A DNA stretch of 64,000 nucleotides from Apostichopus japonicus (lineage: Eukaryota > Echinodermata > Holothuroidea > Aspidochirotida > Stichopodidae): assembly GCF_037975245.1 (NCBI RefSeq), contig NC_092572.1, positions 15,940,269 through 16,004,268 of the forward strand, given 5' to 3'. Made by a program: the position numbers and the translations under genes. Position 1 is the stretch's first letter; the number at the start of each line of letters is the position of its first letter. Shown here one piece after another: positions 24,091 through 35,340 of this stretch. The notes under the pieces are model-generated. The model made no database searches. It was given only the letters and a program-made list of their open reading frames with translations, and was not told the DNA's origin.

Positions 24091-26400
24091 CTGCACGGGG
24101 AGCTGTAAGTATTAGTTAATCCACCTAATATCTCAGTCCATACAGTGGCGCGATGGCTCGGCGCACTGTACGAGCTGATGATCGAGACTCTCTTTTGCAT
24201 CCCTGGTTCGAACCCCGGGTGATGACGTCTTTTGCCGATCTTTTACAGCAAGTGCCTGCACGGGGAGCTGTAAGTATTAGTTAATCCACCTAATATCTCA
24301 GTCCATACAGTGGCGCGATGGCTCGGCGCACTGTACGAGCTGATGATCGAGACTCTCTTTTGCATCCCTGGTTCGAACCCCGGGTGATGACGTCTTTTGC
24401 CGATCTTTTACAGCAAGTGCCTGCACGGGGAGCTGTAAGTATTAGTTAATCCACCTAATATCTCAATCCATACAGTGGCGCGATGGCTCGGCGCACTGTA
24501 CGAGCTGATGATCGAGACTCTCTTTTGCATCCCTGGTTCGAACCCCGGGTGATGACGTCTTTTGCCGATCTTTTACAGCAAGTGCCTGCACGGGGAGCTG
24601 TAAGTATTAGTTAATCCACCTAATATCTCAGTCCATACAGTGGCGCGATGGCTCGGCGCACTGTACGAGCTGATGATCGAGACTCTCTTTTGCATCCCTG
24701 GTTCGATTCCCGGGTGATGACGTCTTTTGCCGATCTTTTACAGCAAGTGCCTGCACGGGGAGCTGTAAGTATTAGTTAATCCACCTAATATCTCAGTCCA
24801 TACAGTGGCGCGATGGCTCGGCGCACTGTACGAGCTGATGATCGAGACTCTCTTTTGCATCCCTGGTTCGAACCCCGGGTGATGACGTCTTTTGCCGATC
24901 TTTTACAGCAAGTGCCTGCACGGGGAGCTGTAAGTATTAGTTAATCCACCTAATATCTCAGTCCATACAGTGGCGCGATGGCTCGGCGCACTGTACGAGC
25001 TGATGATCGAGACTCTCTTTTGCATCCCTGGTTCGAACCCCGGGTGATGACGTCTTTTGCCGATCTTTTACAGCAAGTGCCTGCACGGGGAGCTGTAAGT
25101 ATTAGTTAATCCACCTAATATCTCAGTCCATACAGTGGCGCGATGGCTCGGCGCACTGTACGAGCTGATGATCGAGACTCTCTTTTGCATCCCTGGTTCG
25201 ATTCCCGGGTGATGACGTCTTTTGCCGATCTTTTACAGCAAGTGCCTGCACGGGGAGCTGTAAGTATTAGTTAATCCACCTAATATCTCAGTCCATACAG
25301 TGGCGCGATGGCTCGGCGCACTGTACGAGCTGATGATCGAGACTCTCTTTTGCATCCCTGGTTCGAACCCCGGGTGATGACGTCTTTTGCCGATCTTTTA
25401 CAGCAAGTGCCTGCACGGGGAGCTGTAAGTATTAGTTAATCCACCTAATATCTCAGTCCATACAGTGGCGCGATGGCTCGGCGCACTGTACGAGCTGATG
25501 ATCGAGACTCTCTTTTGCATCCCTGGTTCGAACCCCGGGTGATGACGTCTTTTGCCGATCTTTTACAGCAAGTGCCTGCACGGGGAGCTGTAAGTATTAG
25601 TTAATCCACCTAATATCTCAGTCCATACAGTGGCGCGATGGCTCGGCGCACTGTACGAGCTGATGATCGAGACTCTCTTTTGCATCCCTGGTTCGAACCC
25701 CGGGTGATGACGTCTTTTGCCGATCTTTTACAGCAAGTGCCTGCACGGGGAGCTGTAAGTATTAGTTAATCCACCTAATATCTCAGTCCATACAGTGGCG
25801 CGATGGCTCGGCGCACTGTACGAGCTGATGATCGAGACTCTCTTTTGCATCCCTGGTTCGAACCCCGGGTGATGACGTCTTTTGCCGATCTTTTACAGCA
25901 AGTGCCTGCACGGGGAGCTGTAAGTATTAGTTAATCCACCTAATATCTCAGTCCATACAGTGGCGCGATGGCTCGGCGCACTGTACGAGCTGATGATCGA
26001 GACTCTCTTTTGCATCCCTGGTTCGAACCCCGGGTGATGACGTCTTTTGCCGATCTTTTACAGCAAGTGCCTGCACGGGGAGCTGTAAGTATTAGTTAAT
26101 CCACCTAATATCTCAGTCCATACAGTGGCGCGATGGCTCGGCGCACTGTACGAGCTGATGATCGAGACTCTCTTTTGCATCCCTGGTTCGAACCCCGGGT
26201 GATGACGTCTTTTGCCGATCTTTTACAGCAAGTGCCTGCACGGGGAGCTGTAAGTATTAGTTAATCCACCTAATATCTCAGTCCATACAGTGGCGCGATG
26301 GCTCGGCGCACTGTACGAGCTGATGATCGAGACTCTCTTTTGCATCCCTGGTTCGAACCCCGGGTGATGACGTCTTTTGCCGATCTTTTACAGCAAGTGC

Positions 26401-27555
26401 CAGCACGGGGAGCTGTAAGTATTAGTTAATCCACCTAATATCTCAGTCCATACAGTGGCGCGATGGCTCGGCGCACTGTACGAGCTGATGCTCGAGACTC
26501 TCTTTTGCATCCCTGGTTCGAACCCCGGGTGATGACGTCTTTTGCCGATCTTTTACAGCAAGTGCCTGCACGGGGAGCTGTAAGTATTAGTTAATCCACC
26601 TAATATCTCAGTCCATACAGTGGCGCGATGGCTCGGCGCACTGTACGAGCTGATGATCGAGACTCTCTTTTGCATCCCTGGTTCGAACCCCGGGTGATGA
26701 CGTCTTTTGCCGATCTTTTACAGCAAGTGCCTGCACGGGGAGCTGTAAGTATTAGTTAATCCACCTAATATCTCAGTCCATACAGTGGCGCGATGGCTCG
26801 GCGCACTGTACGAGCTGATGATCGAGACTCTCTTTTGCATCCCTGGTTCGAACCCCGGGTGATGACGTCTTTTGCCGATCTTTTACAGCAAGTGCCTGCA
26901 CGGGGAGCTGTAAGTATTAGTTAATCCACCTAATATCTCAGTCCATACAGTGGCGCGATGGCTCGGCGCACTCTACGAGCTGATGATCGAGACTCTCTTT
27001 TGCATCCCTGGTTCGAACCCCGGGTGATGACGTCTTTTGCCGATCTTTTACAGCAAGTGCCTGCACGGGGAGCTGTAAGTATTAGTTAATCCACCTAATA
27101 TCTCAGTCCATACAGTGGCGCGATGGCTCGGCGCACTCTACGAGCTGATGATCGAGACTCTCTTTTGCATCCCTGGTTCGAACCCCGGGTGATGACGTCT
27201 TTTGCCGATCTTTTACAGCAAGTGCCTGCACGGGGAGCTGTAAGTATTAGTTAATCCACCTATTATCTCAGTCCATACAGTGGCGCGATGGCTCGGCGCA
27301 CTCTACGAGCTGATGATCGAGACTCTCTTTTGCATCCCTGGTTCGAACCCCGGGTGATGACGTCTTTTGCCGATCTTTTACAGCAAGTGCCTGCACGGGG
27401 AGCTGTAAGTATTAGTTAATCCACCTAATATCTCAGTCCATACAGTGGCGCGATGGCTCGGCGCACTCTACGAGCTGATGATCGAGACTCTCTTTTGCAT
27501 CCCTGGTTCGAACCCCGGGTGATGACGTCTTTTGCCGATCTTTTACAGCAAGTGC
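26401..27555 (+). repeat. 20-unit-offset duplication, copy B
   Basis: This is the partner of the segment starting at 23101, offset exactly 3300 bp. It has one more C78 unit (27391) than copy A, whose equivalent (24091) is G78. The left limit is set by unit 26236, which is consensus while its partner 22936 has A2/C91. The copies therefore differ at both edges, as expected if the tract stops near them. Confidence 0.86.
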
Positions 27556-27774
27556 CTGCACGGGGAGCTGTAAGTATTAGTTAATCCACCTAATATCTCA
27601 GTCCATACAGTGGCGCGATGGCTCGGCGCACTGTACGAGCTGATGATCGAGACTCTCTTTTGCATCCCTGGTTCGAACCCCGGGTGATGACGTCTTTTGC
27701 CGATCTTTTACAGCAAGTGCCTGCACGGGGAGCTGTAAGTATTAGTTAATCCACCTAATATCTCAGTCCATACA

Positions 27775-27800
27775 TATCTTCACCTTCCCTTTGTCGATCA
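27775..27800 (+). other. 26-bp non-satellite insert, copy 1
   Basis: Unit 27721 is 191 bp long. A pyrimidine-rich 26-bp stretch (beginning TATCTTCACCTTCCC and ending CGATCA) sits between monomer A54 and G55. The terminal CA repeats the CA at monomer 53-54, so placement is ambiguous by 2 bp. It does not resemble any part of the monomer. It has no inverted termini and no target duplication beyond this CA, so it looks like filler DNA captured during repair rather than a transposon. The same insert at the same site occurs at 31420. Confidence 0.93.
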
Positions 27801-28076
27801 GTGGCGCGATGGCTCGGCGCACTGTACGAGCTGATGATCGAGACTCTCTTTTGCATCCCTGGTTCGAACCCCGGGTGATGACGTCTTTTGCCGATCTTTT
27901 ACAGCAAGTGCCTGCACGGGGAGCTGTAAGTATTAGTTAATCCACCTAATATCTCAGTCCATACAGTGGCGCGATGGCTCGGCGCACTGTACGAGCTGAT
28001 GATCGAGACTCTCTTTTGCATCCCTGGTTCGAACCCCGGGTGATGACGTCTTTTGCCGATCTTTTACAGCAAGTGC

Positions 28077-29715
28077 CTGCACGGGGAGCTGTAAGTATTA
28101 GTTAATCCACCTAATATCTCAGTCCTTACAGTGGCGCGATGGCTCGGCGCACTGTACGAGCTGATGATCGAGACTCTCTTTTGCATCCCTGGTTCGAACC
28201 CCGGGTGATGACGTCTTTTGCCGATCTTTTACAGCAAGTGCCTGCACGGGGAGCTGTAAGTATTAGTTAATCCACCTAATATCTCAGTCCATACAGTGGC
28301 GCGATGGCTCGGCGCACTGTACGAGCTGACGATCGAGACTCTCTTTTGCATCCCTGGTTCGAACCCCGGGTGATGACGTCTTTTGCCGATCTTTTACAGC
28401 AAGTGCCTGCACGGGGAGCTGTAAGTATTAGTTAATCCACCTAATATCTCAGTCCATACAGTGGCGCGATGGCTCGGCGCACTGTACGAGCTGACGATCG
28501 AGACTCTCTTTTGCATCCCTGGTTCGAACCCCGGGTGATGACGTCTTTTGCCGATCTTTTACAGCAAGTGCCTGCACGGGGAGCTGTAAGTATTAGTTAA
28601 TCCACCTAATATCTCAGTCCATACAGTGGCGCGATGGCTCGGCGCACTGTACGAGCTGATGATCGAGACTCTCTTTTGCATCCCTGGTTCGAACCCCGGG
28701 TGATGACGTCTTTTGCCGATCTTTTACAGCAAGTGCCTGCACGGGGAGCTGTAAGTATTAGTTAATCCACCTAATATCTCAGTCCTTACAGTGGCGCGAT
28801 GGCTCGGCGCACTGTACGAGCTGACGATCGAGACTCTCTTTTGCATCCCTGGTTCGAACCCCGGGTGATGACGTCTTTTGCCGATCTTTTACAGCAAGTG
28901 CCTGCACGGGGAGCTGTAAGTATTAGTTAATCCACCTAATATCTCAGTCCATACAGTGGCGCGATGGCTCGGCGCACTGTACGAGCTGACGATCGAGACT
29001 CTCTTTTGCATCCCTGGTTCGAACCCCGGGTGATGACGTCTTTTGCCGATCTTTTACAGCAAGTGCCTGCACGGGGAGCTGTAAGTATTAGTTAATCCAC
29101 CTAATATCTCAGTCCATACAGTGGCGCGATGGCTCGGCGCACTGTACGAGCTGACGATCGAGACTCTCTTTTGCATCCCTGGTTCGAACCCCGGGTGATG
29201 ACGTCTTTTGCCGATCTTTTACAGCAAGTGCCTGCACGGGGAGCTGTAAGTATTAGTTAATCCACCTAATATCTCAGTCCATACAGTGGCGCGATGGCTC
29301 GGCGCACTGTACGAGCTGATGATCGAGACTCTCTTTTGCATCCGTGGTTCGAACCCCGGGTGATGACGTCTTTTACAGCAAGTGCCTACACGGGGAGCTG
29401 TAAGTATTAGTTAATCCACCTAATATCTCAGTCCATACAGTGGCGCGATGGCTCGGCGCACTGTACGAGCTGATGATCGAGACTCTCTTTTGCATCCCTG
29501 GTTCGAACCCCGGGTGATGACGTCTTTTGCCGATCTTTTACAGCAAGTGCCTGCACGGGGAGCTGTAAGTATTAGTTAATCCACCTAATATCTCAGTCCA
29601 TACAGTGGCGCGATGGCTCGGCGCACTGTACGAGCTGATGATCGAGACTCTCTTTTGCATCCCTGGTTCGAACCCCGGGTGATGACGTCTTTTGCCGATC
29701 TTTTACAGCAAGTGC
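28077..29715 (+). repeat. About 30-unit-offset duplication, copy 1
   Basis: Markers in order are A50T (28126), two C89 units, one T89 unit, A50T again (28786), C89 units, then the 154-bp deletion unit with C113G (29232), followed by G3A in the next unit. The same series lies 4965 bp downstream (33091, 33751, 34197). The offset equals 30 units plus the 26-bp insert minus the 11-bp deletion. The second A50T unit is C89 here but T89 in the other copy, which suggests later conversion. Confidence 0.85.
29232..29385 (+). repeat. 154-bp unit with an 11-bp deletion, copy 1
   Basis: GTCTTTTGCCGATCTTTTACAG is shortened to GTCTTTTACAG: one of two CTTTT repeats and the bases between them are gone, a classic slippage deletion. 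The unit also has C113G, which breaks a T-arm pair but leaves the B box intact. The next unit has G3A. A matching copy is at 34197. Confidence 0.92.
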
Positions 29716-31365
29716 CTGCACGGGGAGCTGTAAGTATTAGTTAATCCACCTAATATCTCAGTCCATACAGTGGCGCGATGGCTCGGCGCACTGTACGAGC
29801 TGACGATCGAGACTCTCTTTTGCATCCCTGGTTCGAACCCCGGGTGATGACGTCTTTTGCCGATCTTTTACAGCAAGTGCCTGCACGGGGAGCTGTAAGT
29901 ATTAGTTAATCCACCTAATATCTCAGTCCATACAGTGGCGCGATGGCTCGGCGCACTGTACGAGCTGACGATCGAGACTCTCTTTTGCATCCCTGGTTCG
30001 AACCCCGGGTGATGACGTCTTTTGCCGATCTTTTACAGCAAGTGCCTGCACGGGGAGCTGTAAGTATTAGTTAATCCACCTAATATCTCAGTCCATACAG
30101 TGGCGCGATGGCTCGGCGCACTGTACGAGCTGACGATCGAGACTCTCTTTTGCATCCCTGGTTCGAACCCCGGGTGATGACGTCTTTTGCCGATCTTTTA
30201 CAGCAAGTGCCTGCACGGGGAGCTGTAAGTATTAGTTAATCCACCTAATATCTCAGTCCATACAGTGGCGCGATGGCTCGGCGCACTGTACGAGCTGACG
30301 ATCGAGACTCTCTTTTGCATCCCTGGTTCGAACCCCGGGTGATGACGTCTTTTGCCGATCTTTTACAGCAAGTGCCTGCACGGGGAGCTGTAAGTATTAG
30401 TTAATCCACCTAATATCTCAGTCCATACAGTGGCGCGATGGCTCGGCGCACTGTACGAGCTGACGATCGAGACTCTCTTTTGCATCCCTGGTTCGAACCC
30501 CGGGTGATGACGTCTTTTGCCGATCTTTTACAGCAAGTGCCTGCACGGGGAGCTGTAAGTATTAGTTAATCCACCTAATATCTCAGTCCATACAGTGGCG
30601 CGATGGCTCGGCGCACTGTACGAGCTGACGATCGAGACTCTCTTTTGCATCCCTGGTTCGAACCCCGGGTGATGACGTCTTTTGCCGATCTTTTACAGCA
30701 AGTGCCTGCACGGGGAGCTGTAAGTATTAGTTAATCCACCTAATATCTCAGTCCATACAGTGGCGCGATGGCTCGGCGCACTGTACGAGCTGACGATCGA
30801 GACTCTCTTTTGCATCCCTGGTTCGAACCCCGGGTGATGACGTCTTTTGCCGATCTTTTACAGCAAGTGCCTGCACGGGGAGCTGTAAGTATTAGTTAAT
30901 CCACCTAATATCTCAGTCCATACAGTGGCGCGATGGCTCGGCGCACTGTACGAGCTGACGATCGAGACTCTCTTTTGCATCCCTGGTTCGAACCCCGGGT
31001 GATGACGTCTTTTGCCGATCTTTTACAGCAAGTGCCTGCACGGGGAGCTGTAAGTATTAGTTAATCCACCTAATATCTCAGTCCATACAGTGGCGCGATG
31101 GCTCGGCGCACTGTACGAGCTGACGATCGAGACTCTCTTTTGCATCCCTGGTTCGAACCCCGGGTGATGACGTCTTTTGCCGATCTTTTACAGCAAGTGC
31201 CTGCACGGGGAGCTGTAAGTATTAGTTAATCCACCTAATATCTCAGTCCATACAGTGGCGCGATGGCTCGGCGCACTGTACGAGCTGACGATCGAGACTC
31301 TCTTTTGCATCCCTGGTTCGAACCCCGGGTGATGACGTCTTTTGCCGATCTTTTACAGCAAGTGC
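29716..31365 (+). repeat. C89 block, 10 consecutive units
   Basis: Ten exact 165-bp C89 units run up to the second 26-bp-insert unit. No other variant was seen. Small C89 groups just upstream (28242-28571 and 28737-29231) are separated from it by T89 units and the deletion unit. Confidence 0.9.
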
Positions 31366-31419
31366 CTGCACGGGGAGCTGTAAGTATTAGTTAATCCACC
31401 TAATATCTCAGTCCATACA

Positions 31420-31445
31420 TATCTTCACCTTCCCTTTGTCGATCA
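31420..31445 (+). other. 26-bp non-satellite insert, copy 2
   Basis: This has the same sequence and site as 27775-27800, in unit 31366 (191 bp), at an offset of 3645 bp (21 units after the first insert unit, minus the 11-bp deletion). Flanking units differ: copy 1 is preceded by T89 units, copy 2 by ten C89 units. It was therefore carried here by duplication or conversion of a short tract, not inserted independently. Confidence 0.93.
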
Positions 31446-31556
31446 GTGGCGCGATGGCTCGGCGCACTGTACGAGCTGATGATCGAGACTCTCTTTTGCA
31501 TCCCTGGTTCGAACCCCGGGTGATGACGTCTTTTGCCGATCTTTTACAGCAAGTGC

Positions 31557-33041
31557 CTGCACGGGGAGCTGTAAGTATTAGTTAATCCACCTAATATCTC
31601 AGTCCATACAGTGGCGCGATGGCTCGGCGCACTGTACGAGCTGATGATCGAGACTCTCTTTTGCATCCCTGGTTCGAACCCCGGGTGATGACGTCTTTTG
31701 CCGATCTTTTACAGCAAGTGCCTGCACGGGGAGCTGTAAGTATTAGTTAATCCACCTAATATCTCAGTCCATACAGTGGCGCGATGGCTCGGCGCACTGT
31801 ACGAGCTGATGATCGAGACTCTCTTTTGCATCCCTGGTTCGAACCCCGGGTGATGACGTCTTTTGCCGATCTTTTACAGCAAGTGCCTGCACGGGGAGCT
31901 GTAAGTATTAGTTAATCCACCTAATATCTCAGTCCATACAGTGGCGCGATGGCTCGGCGCACTGTACGAGCTGATGATCGAGACTCTCTTTTGCATCCCT
32001 GGTTCGAACCCCGGGTGATGACGTCTTTTGCCGATCTTTTACAGCAAGTGCCTGCACGGGGAGCTGTAAGTATTAGTTAATCCACCTAATATCTCAGTCC
32101 ACACAGTGGCGCGATGGCTCGGCGCACTGTACGAGCTGATGATCGAGACTCTCTTTTGCATCCCTGGTTCGAACCCCGGGTGATGACGTCTTTTGCCGAT
32201 CTTTTACAGCAAGTGCCTGCACGGGGAGCTGTAAGTATTAGTTAATCCACCTAATATCTCAGTCCATACAGTGGCGCGATGGCTCGGCGCACTGTACGAG
32301 CTGATGATCGAGACTCTCTTTTGCATCCCTGGTTCGAACCCCGGGTGATGACGTCTTTTGCCGATCTTTTACAGCAAGTGCCTGCACGGGGAGCTGTAAG
32401 TATTAGTTAATCCACCTAATATCTCAGTCCATTCAGTGGCGCGATGGCTCGGCGCACTGTACGAGCTGATGATCGAGACTCTCTTTTGCATCCCTGGTTC
32501 GAACCCCGGGTGATGAAGTCTTTTGCCGATCTTTTACAGCAAGTGCCTGCACGGGGAGCTGTAAGTATTAGTTAATCCACCTAATATCTCAGTCCATACA
32601 GTGGCGCGATGGCTCGGCGCACTGTACGAGCTGATGATCGAGACTCTCTTTTGCATCCCTGGTTCGAACCCCGGGTGATGACGTCTTTTGCCGATCTTTT
32701 ACAGCAAGTGCCTGCACGGGGAGCTGTAAGTATTAGTTAATCCACCTAATATCTCAGTCCATACAGTGGCGCGATGGCTCGGCGCACTGTACGAGCTGAT
32801 GATCGAGACTCTCTTTTGCATCCCTGGTTCGAACCTCGGGTGATGACGTCTTTTGCCGATCTTTTACAGCAAGTGCCTGCACGGGGAGCTGTAAGTATTA
32901 GTTAATCCACCTAATATCTCAGTCCATACAGTGGCGCGATGGCTCGGCGCACTGTACGAGCTGATGATCGAGACTCTCTTTTGCATCCCTGGTTCGAACC
33001 CCGGGTGATGACGTCTTTTGCCGATCTTTTACAGCAAGTGC
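31557..33041 (+). repeat. T89 stretch with private variants
   Basis: Nine T89 units follow the second insert. Several carry single private changes: T51C (32102), A52T (32433), C136A near 32517 and C125T near 32836. This is a higher density of unshared changes than in the surrounding blocks, so these units may have escaped recent homogenisation. Confidence 0.8.
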
Positions 33042-34680
33042 CTGCACGGGGAGCTGTAAGTATTAGTTAATCCACCTAATATCTCAGTCCTTACAGTGGC
33101 GCGATGGCTCGGCGCACTGTACGAGCTGATGATCGAGACTCTCTTTTGCATCCCTGGTTCGAACCCCGGGTGATGACGTCTTTTGCCGATCTTTTACAGC
33201 AAGTGCCTGCACGGGGAGCTGTAAGTATTAGTTAATCCACCTAATATCTCAGTCCATACAGTGGCGCGATGGCTCGGCGCACTGTACGAGCTGACGATCG
33301 AGACTCTCTTTTGCATCCCTGGTTCGAACCCCGGGTGATGACGTCTTTTGCCGATCTTTTACAGCAAGTGCCTGCACGGGGAGCTGTAAGTATTAGTTAA
33401 TCCACCTAATATCTCAGTCCATACAGTGGCGCGATGGCTCGGCGCACTGTACGAGCTGACGATCGAGACTCTCTTTTGCATCCCTGGTTCGAACCCCGGG
33501 TGATGACGTCTTTTGCCGATCTTTTACAGCAAGTGCCTGCACGGGGAGCTGTAAGTATTAGTTAATCCACCTAATATCTCAGTCCATACAGTGGCGCGAT
33601 GGCTCGGCGCACTGTACGAGCTGATGATCGAGACTCTCTTTTGCATCCCTGGTTCGAACCCCGGGTGATGACGTCTTTTGCCGATCTTTTACAGCAAGTG
33701 CCTGCACGGGGAGCTGTAAGTATTAGTTAATCCACCTAATATCTCAGTCCTTACAGTGGCGCGATGGCTCGGCGCACTGTACGAGCTGATGATCGAGACT
33801 CTCTTTTGCATCCCTGGTTCGAACCCCGGGTGATGACGTCTTTTGCCGATCTTTTACAGCAAGTGCCTGCACGGGGAGCTGTAAGTATTAGTTAATCCAC
33901 CTAATATCTCAGTCCATACAGTGGCGCGATGGCTCGGCGCACTGTACGAGCTGACGATCGAGACTCTCTTTTGCATCCCTGGTTCGAACCCCGGGTGATG
34001 ACGTCTTTTGCCGATCTTTTACAGCAAGTGCCTGCACGGGGAGCTGTAAGTATTAGTTAATCCACCTAATATCTCAGTCCATACAGTGGCGCGATGGCTC
34101 GGCGCACTGTACGAGCTGACGATCGAGACTCTCTTTTGCATCCCTGGTTCGAACCCCGGGTGATGACGTCTTTTGCCGATCTTTTACAGCAAGTGCCTGC
34201 ACGGGGAGCTGTAAGTATTAGTTAATCCACCTAATATCTCAGTCCATACAGTGGCGCGATGGCTCGGCGCACTGTACGAGCTGATGATCGAGACTCTCTT
34301 TTGCATCCGTGGTTCGAACCCCGGGTGATGACGTCTTTTACAGCAAGTGCCTACACGGGGAGCTGTAAGTATTAGTTAATCCACCTAATATCTCAGTCCA
34401 TACAGTGGCGCGATGGCTCGGCGCACTGTACGAGCTGATGATCGAGACTCTCTTTTGCATCCCTGGTTCGAACCCCGGGTGATGACGTCTTTTGCCGATC
34501 TTTTACAGCAAGTGCCTGCACGGGGAGCTGTAAGTATTAGTTAATCCACCTAATATCTCAGTCCATACAGTGGCGCGATGGCTCGGCGCACTGTACGAGC
34601 TGATGATCGAGACTCTCTTTTGCATCCCTGGTTCGAACCCCGGGTGATGACGTCTTTTGCCGATCTTTTACAGCAAGTGC
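33042..34680 (+). repeat. About 30-unit-offset duplication, copy 2
   Basis: This is the partner of 28077-29715. A50T is at 33091 and 33751, C89 pairs at 33207-33536 and 33867-34196, then the deletion unit 34197 and G3A in the next. A third A50T occurs at 35225 directly before a long C89 block, which hints at another partial copy. Confidence 0.84.
34197..34350 (+). repeat. 154-bp unit with an 11-bp deletion, copy 2
   Basis: It has the same 11-bp loss between CTTTT repeats and the same C113G as unit 29232, and it is likewise followed by G3A. Three linked rare features make descent from one event certain. Confidence 0.92.
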
Positions 34681-35340
34681 CTGCACGGGGAGCTGTAAGT
34701 ATTAGTTAATCCACCTAATATCTCAGTCCATACAGTGGCGCGATGGCTCGGCGCACTGTACGAGCTGATGATCGAGACTCTCTTTTGCATCCCTGGTTCG
34801 AACCCCGGGTGATGACGTCTTTTGCCGATCTTTTACAGCAAGTGCCTGCACGGGGAGCTGTAAGTATTAGTTAATCCACCTAATATCTCAGTCCATACAG
34901 TGGCGCGATGGCTCGGCGCACTGTACGAGCTGATGATCGAGACTCTCTTTTGCATCCCTGGTTCGAACCCCGGGTGATGACGTCTTTTGCCGATCTTTTA
35001 CAGCAAGTGCCTGCACGGGGAGCTGTAAGTATTAGTTAATCCACCTAATATCTCAGTCCATACAGTGGCGCGATGGCTCGGCGCACTGTACGAGCTGATG
35101 ATCGAGACTCTCTTTTGCATCCCTGGTTCGAACCCCGGGTGATGACGTCTTTTGCCGATCTTTTACAGCAAGTGCCTGCACGGGGAGCTGTAAGTATTAG
35201 TTAATCCACCTAATATCTCAGTCCTTACAGTGGCGCGATGGCTCGGCGCACTGTACGAGCTGATGATCGAGACTCTCTTTTGCATCCCTGGTTCGAACCC
35301 CGGGTGATGACGTCTTTTGCCGATCTTTTACAGCAAGTGC

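Noticed and set aside
27775-27800. Transposon or SINE insertion at the 26-bp insert
   Set aside because: It is too short, has no terminal repeats, poly-A tail or target-site duplication beyond an ambiguous CA, and occurs at the identical site twice, which points to duplication of one event.
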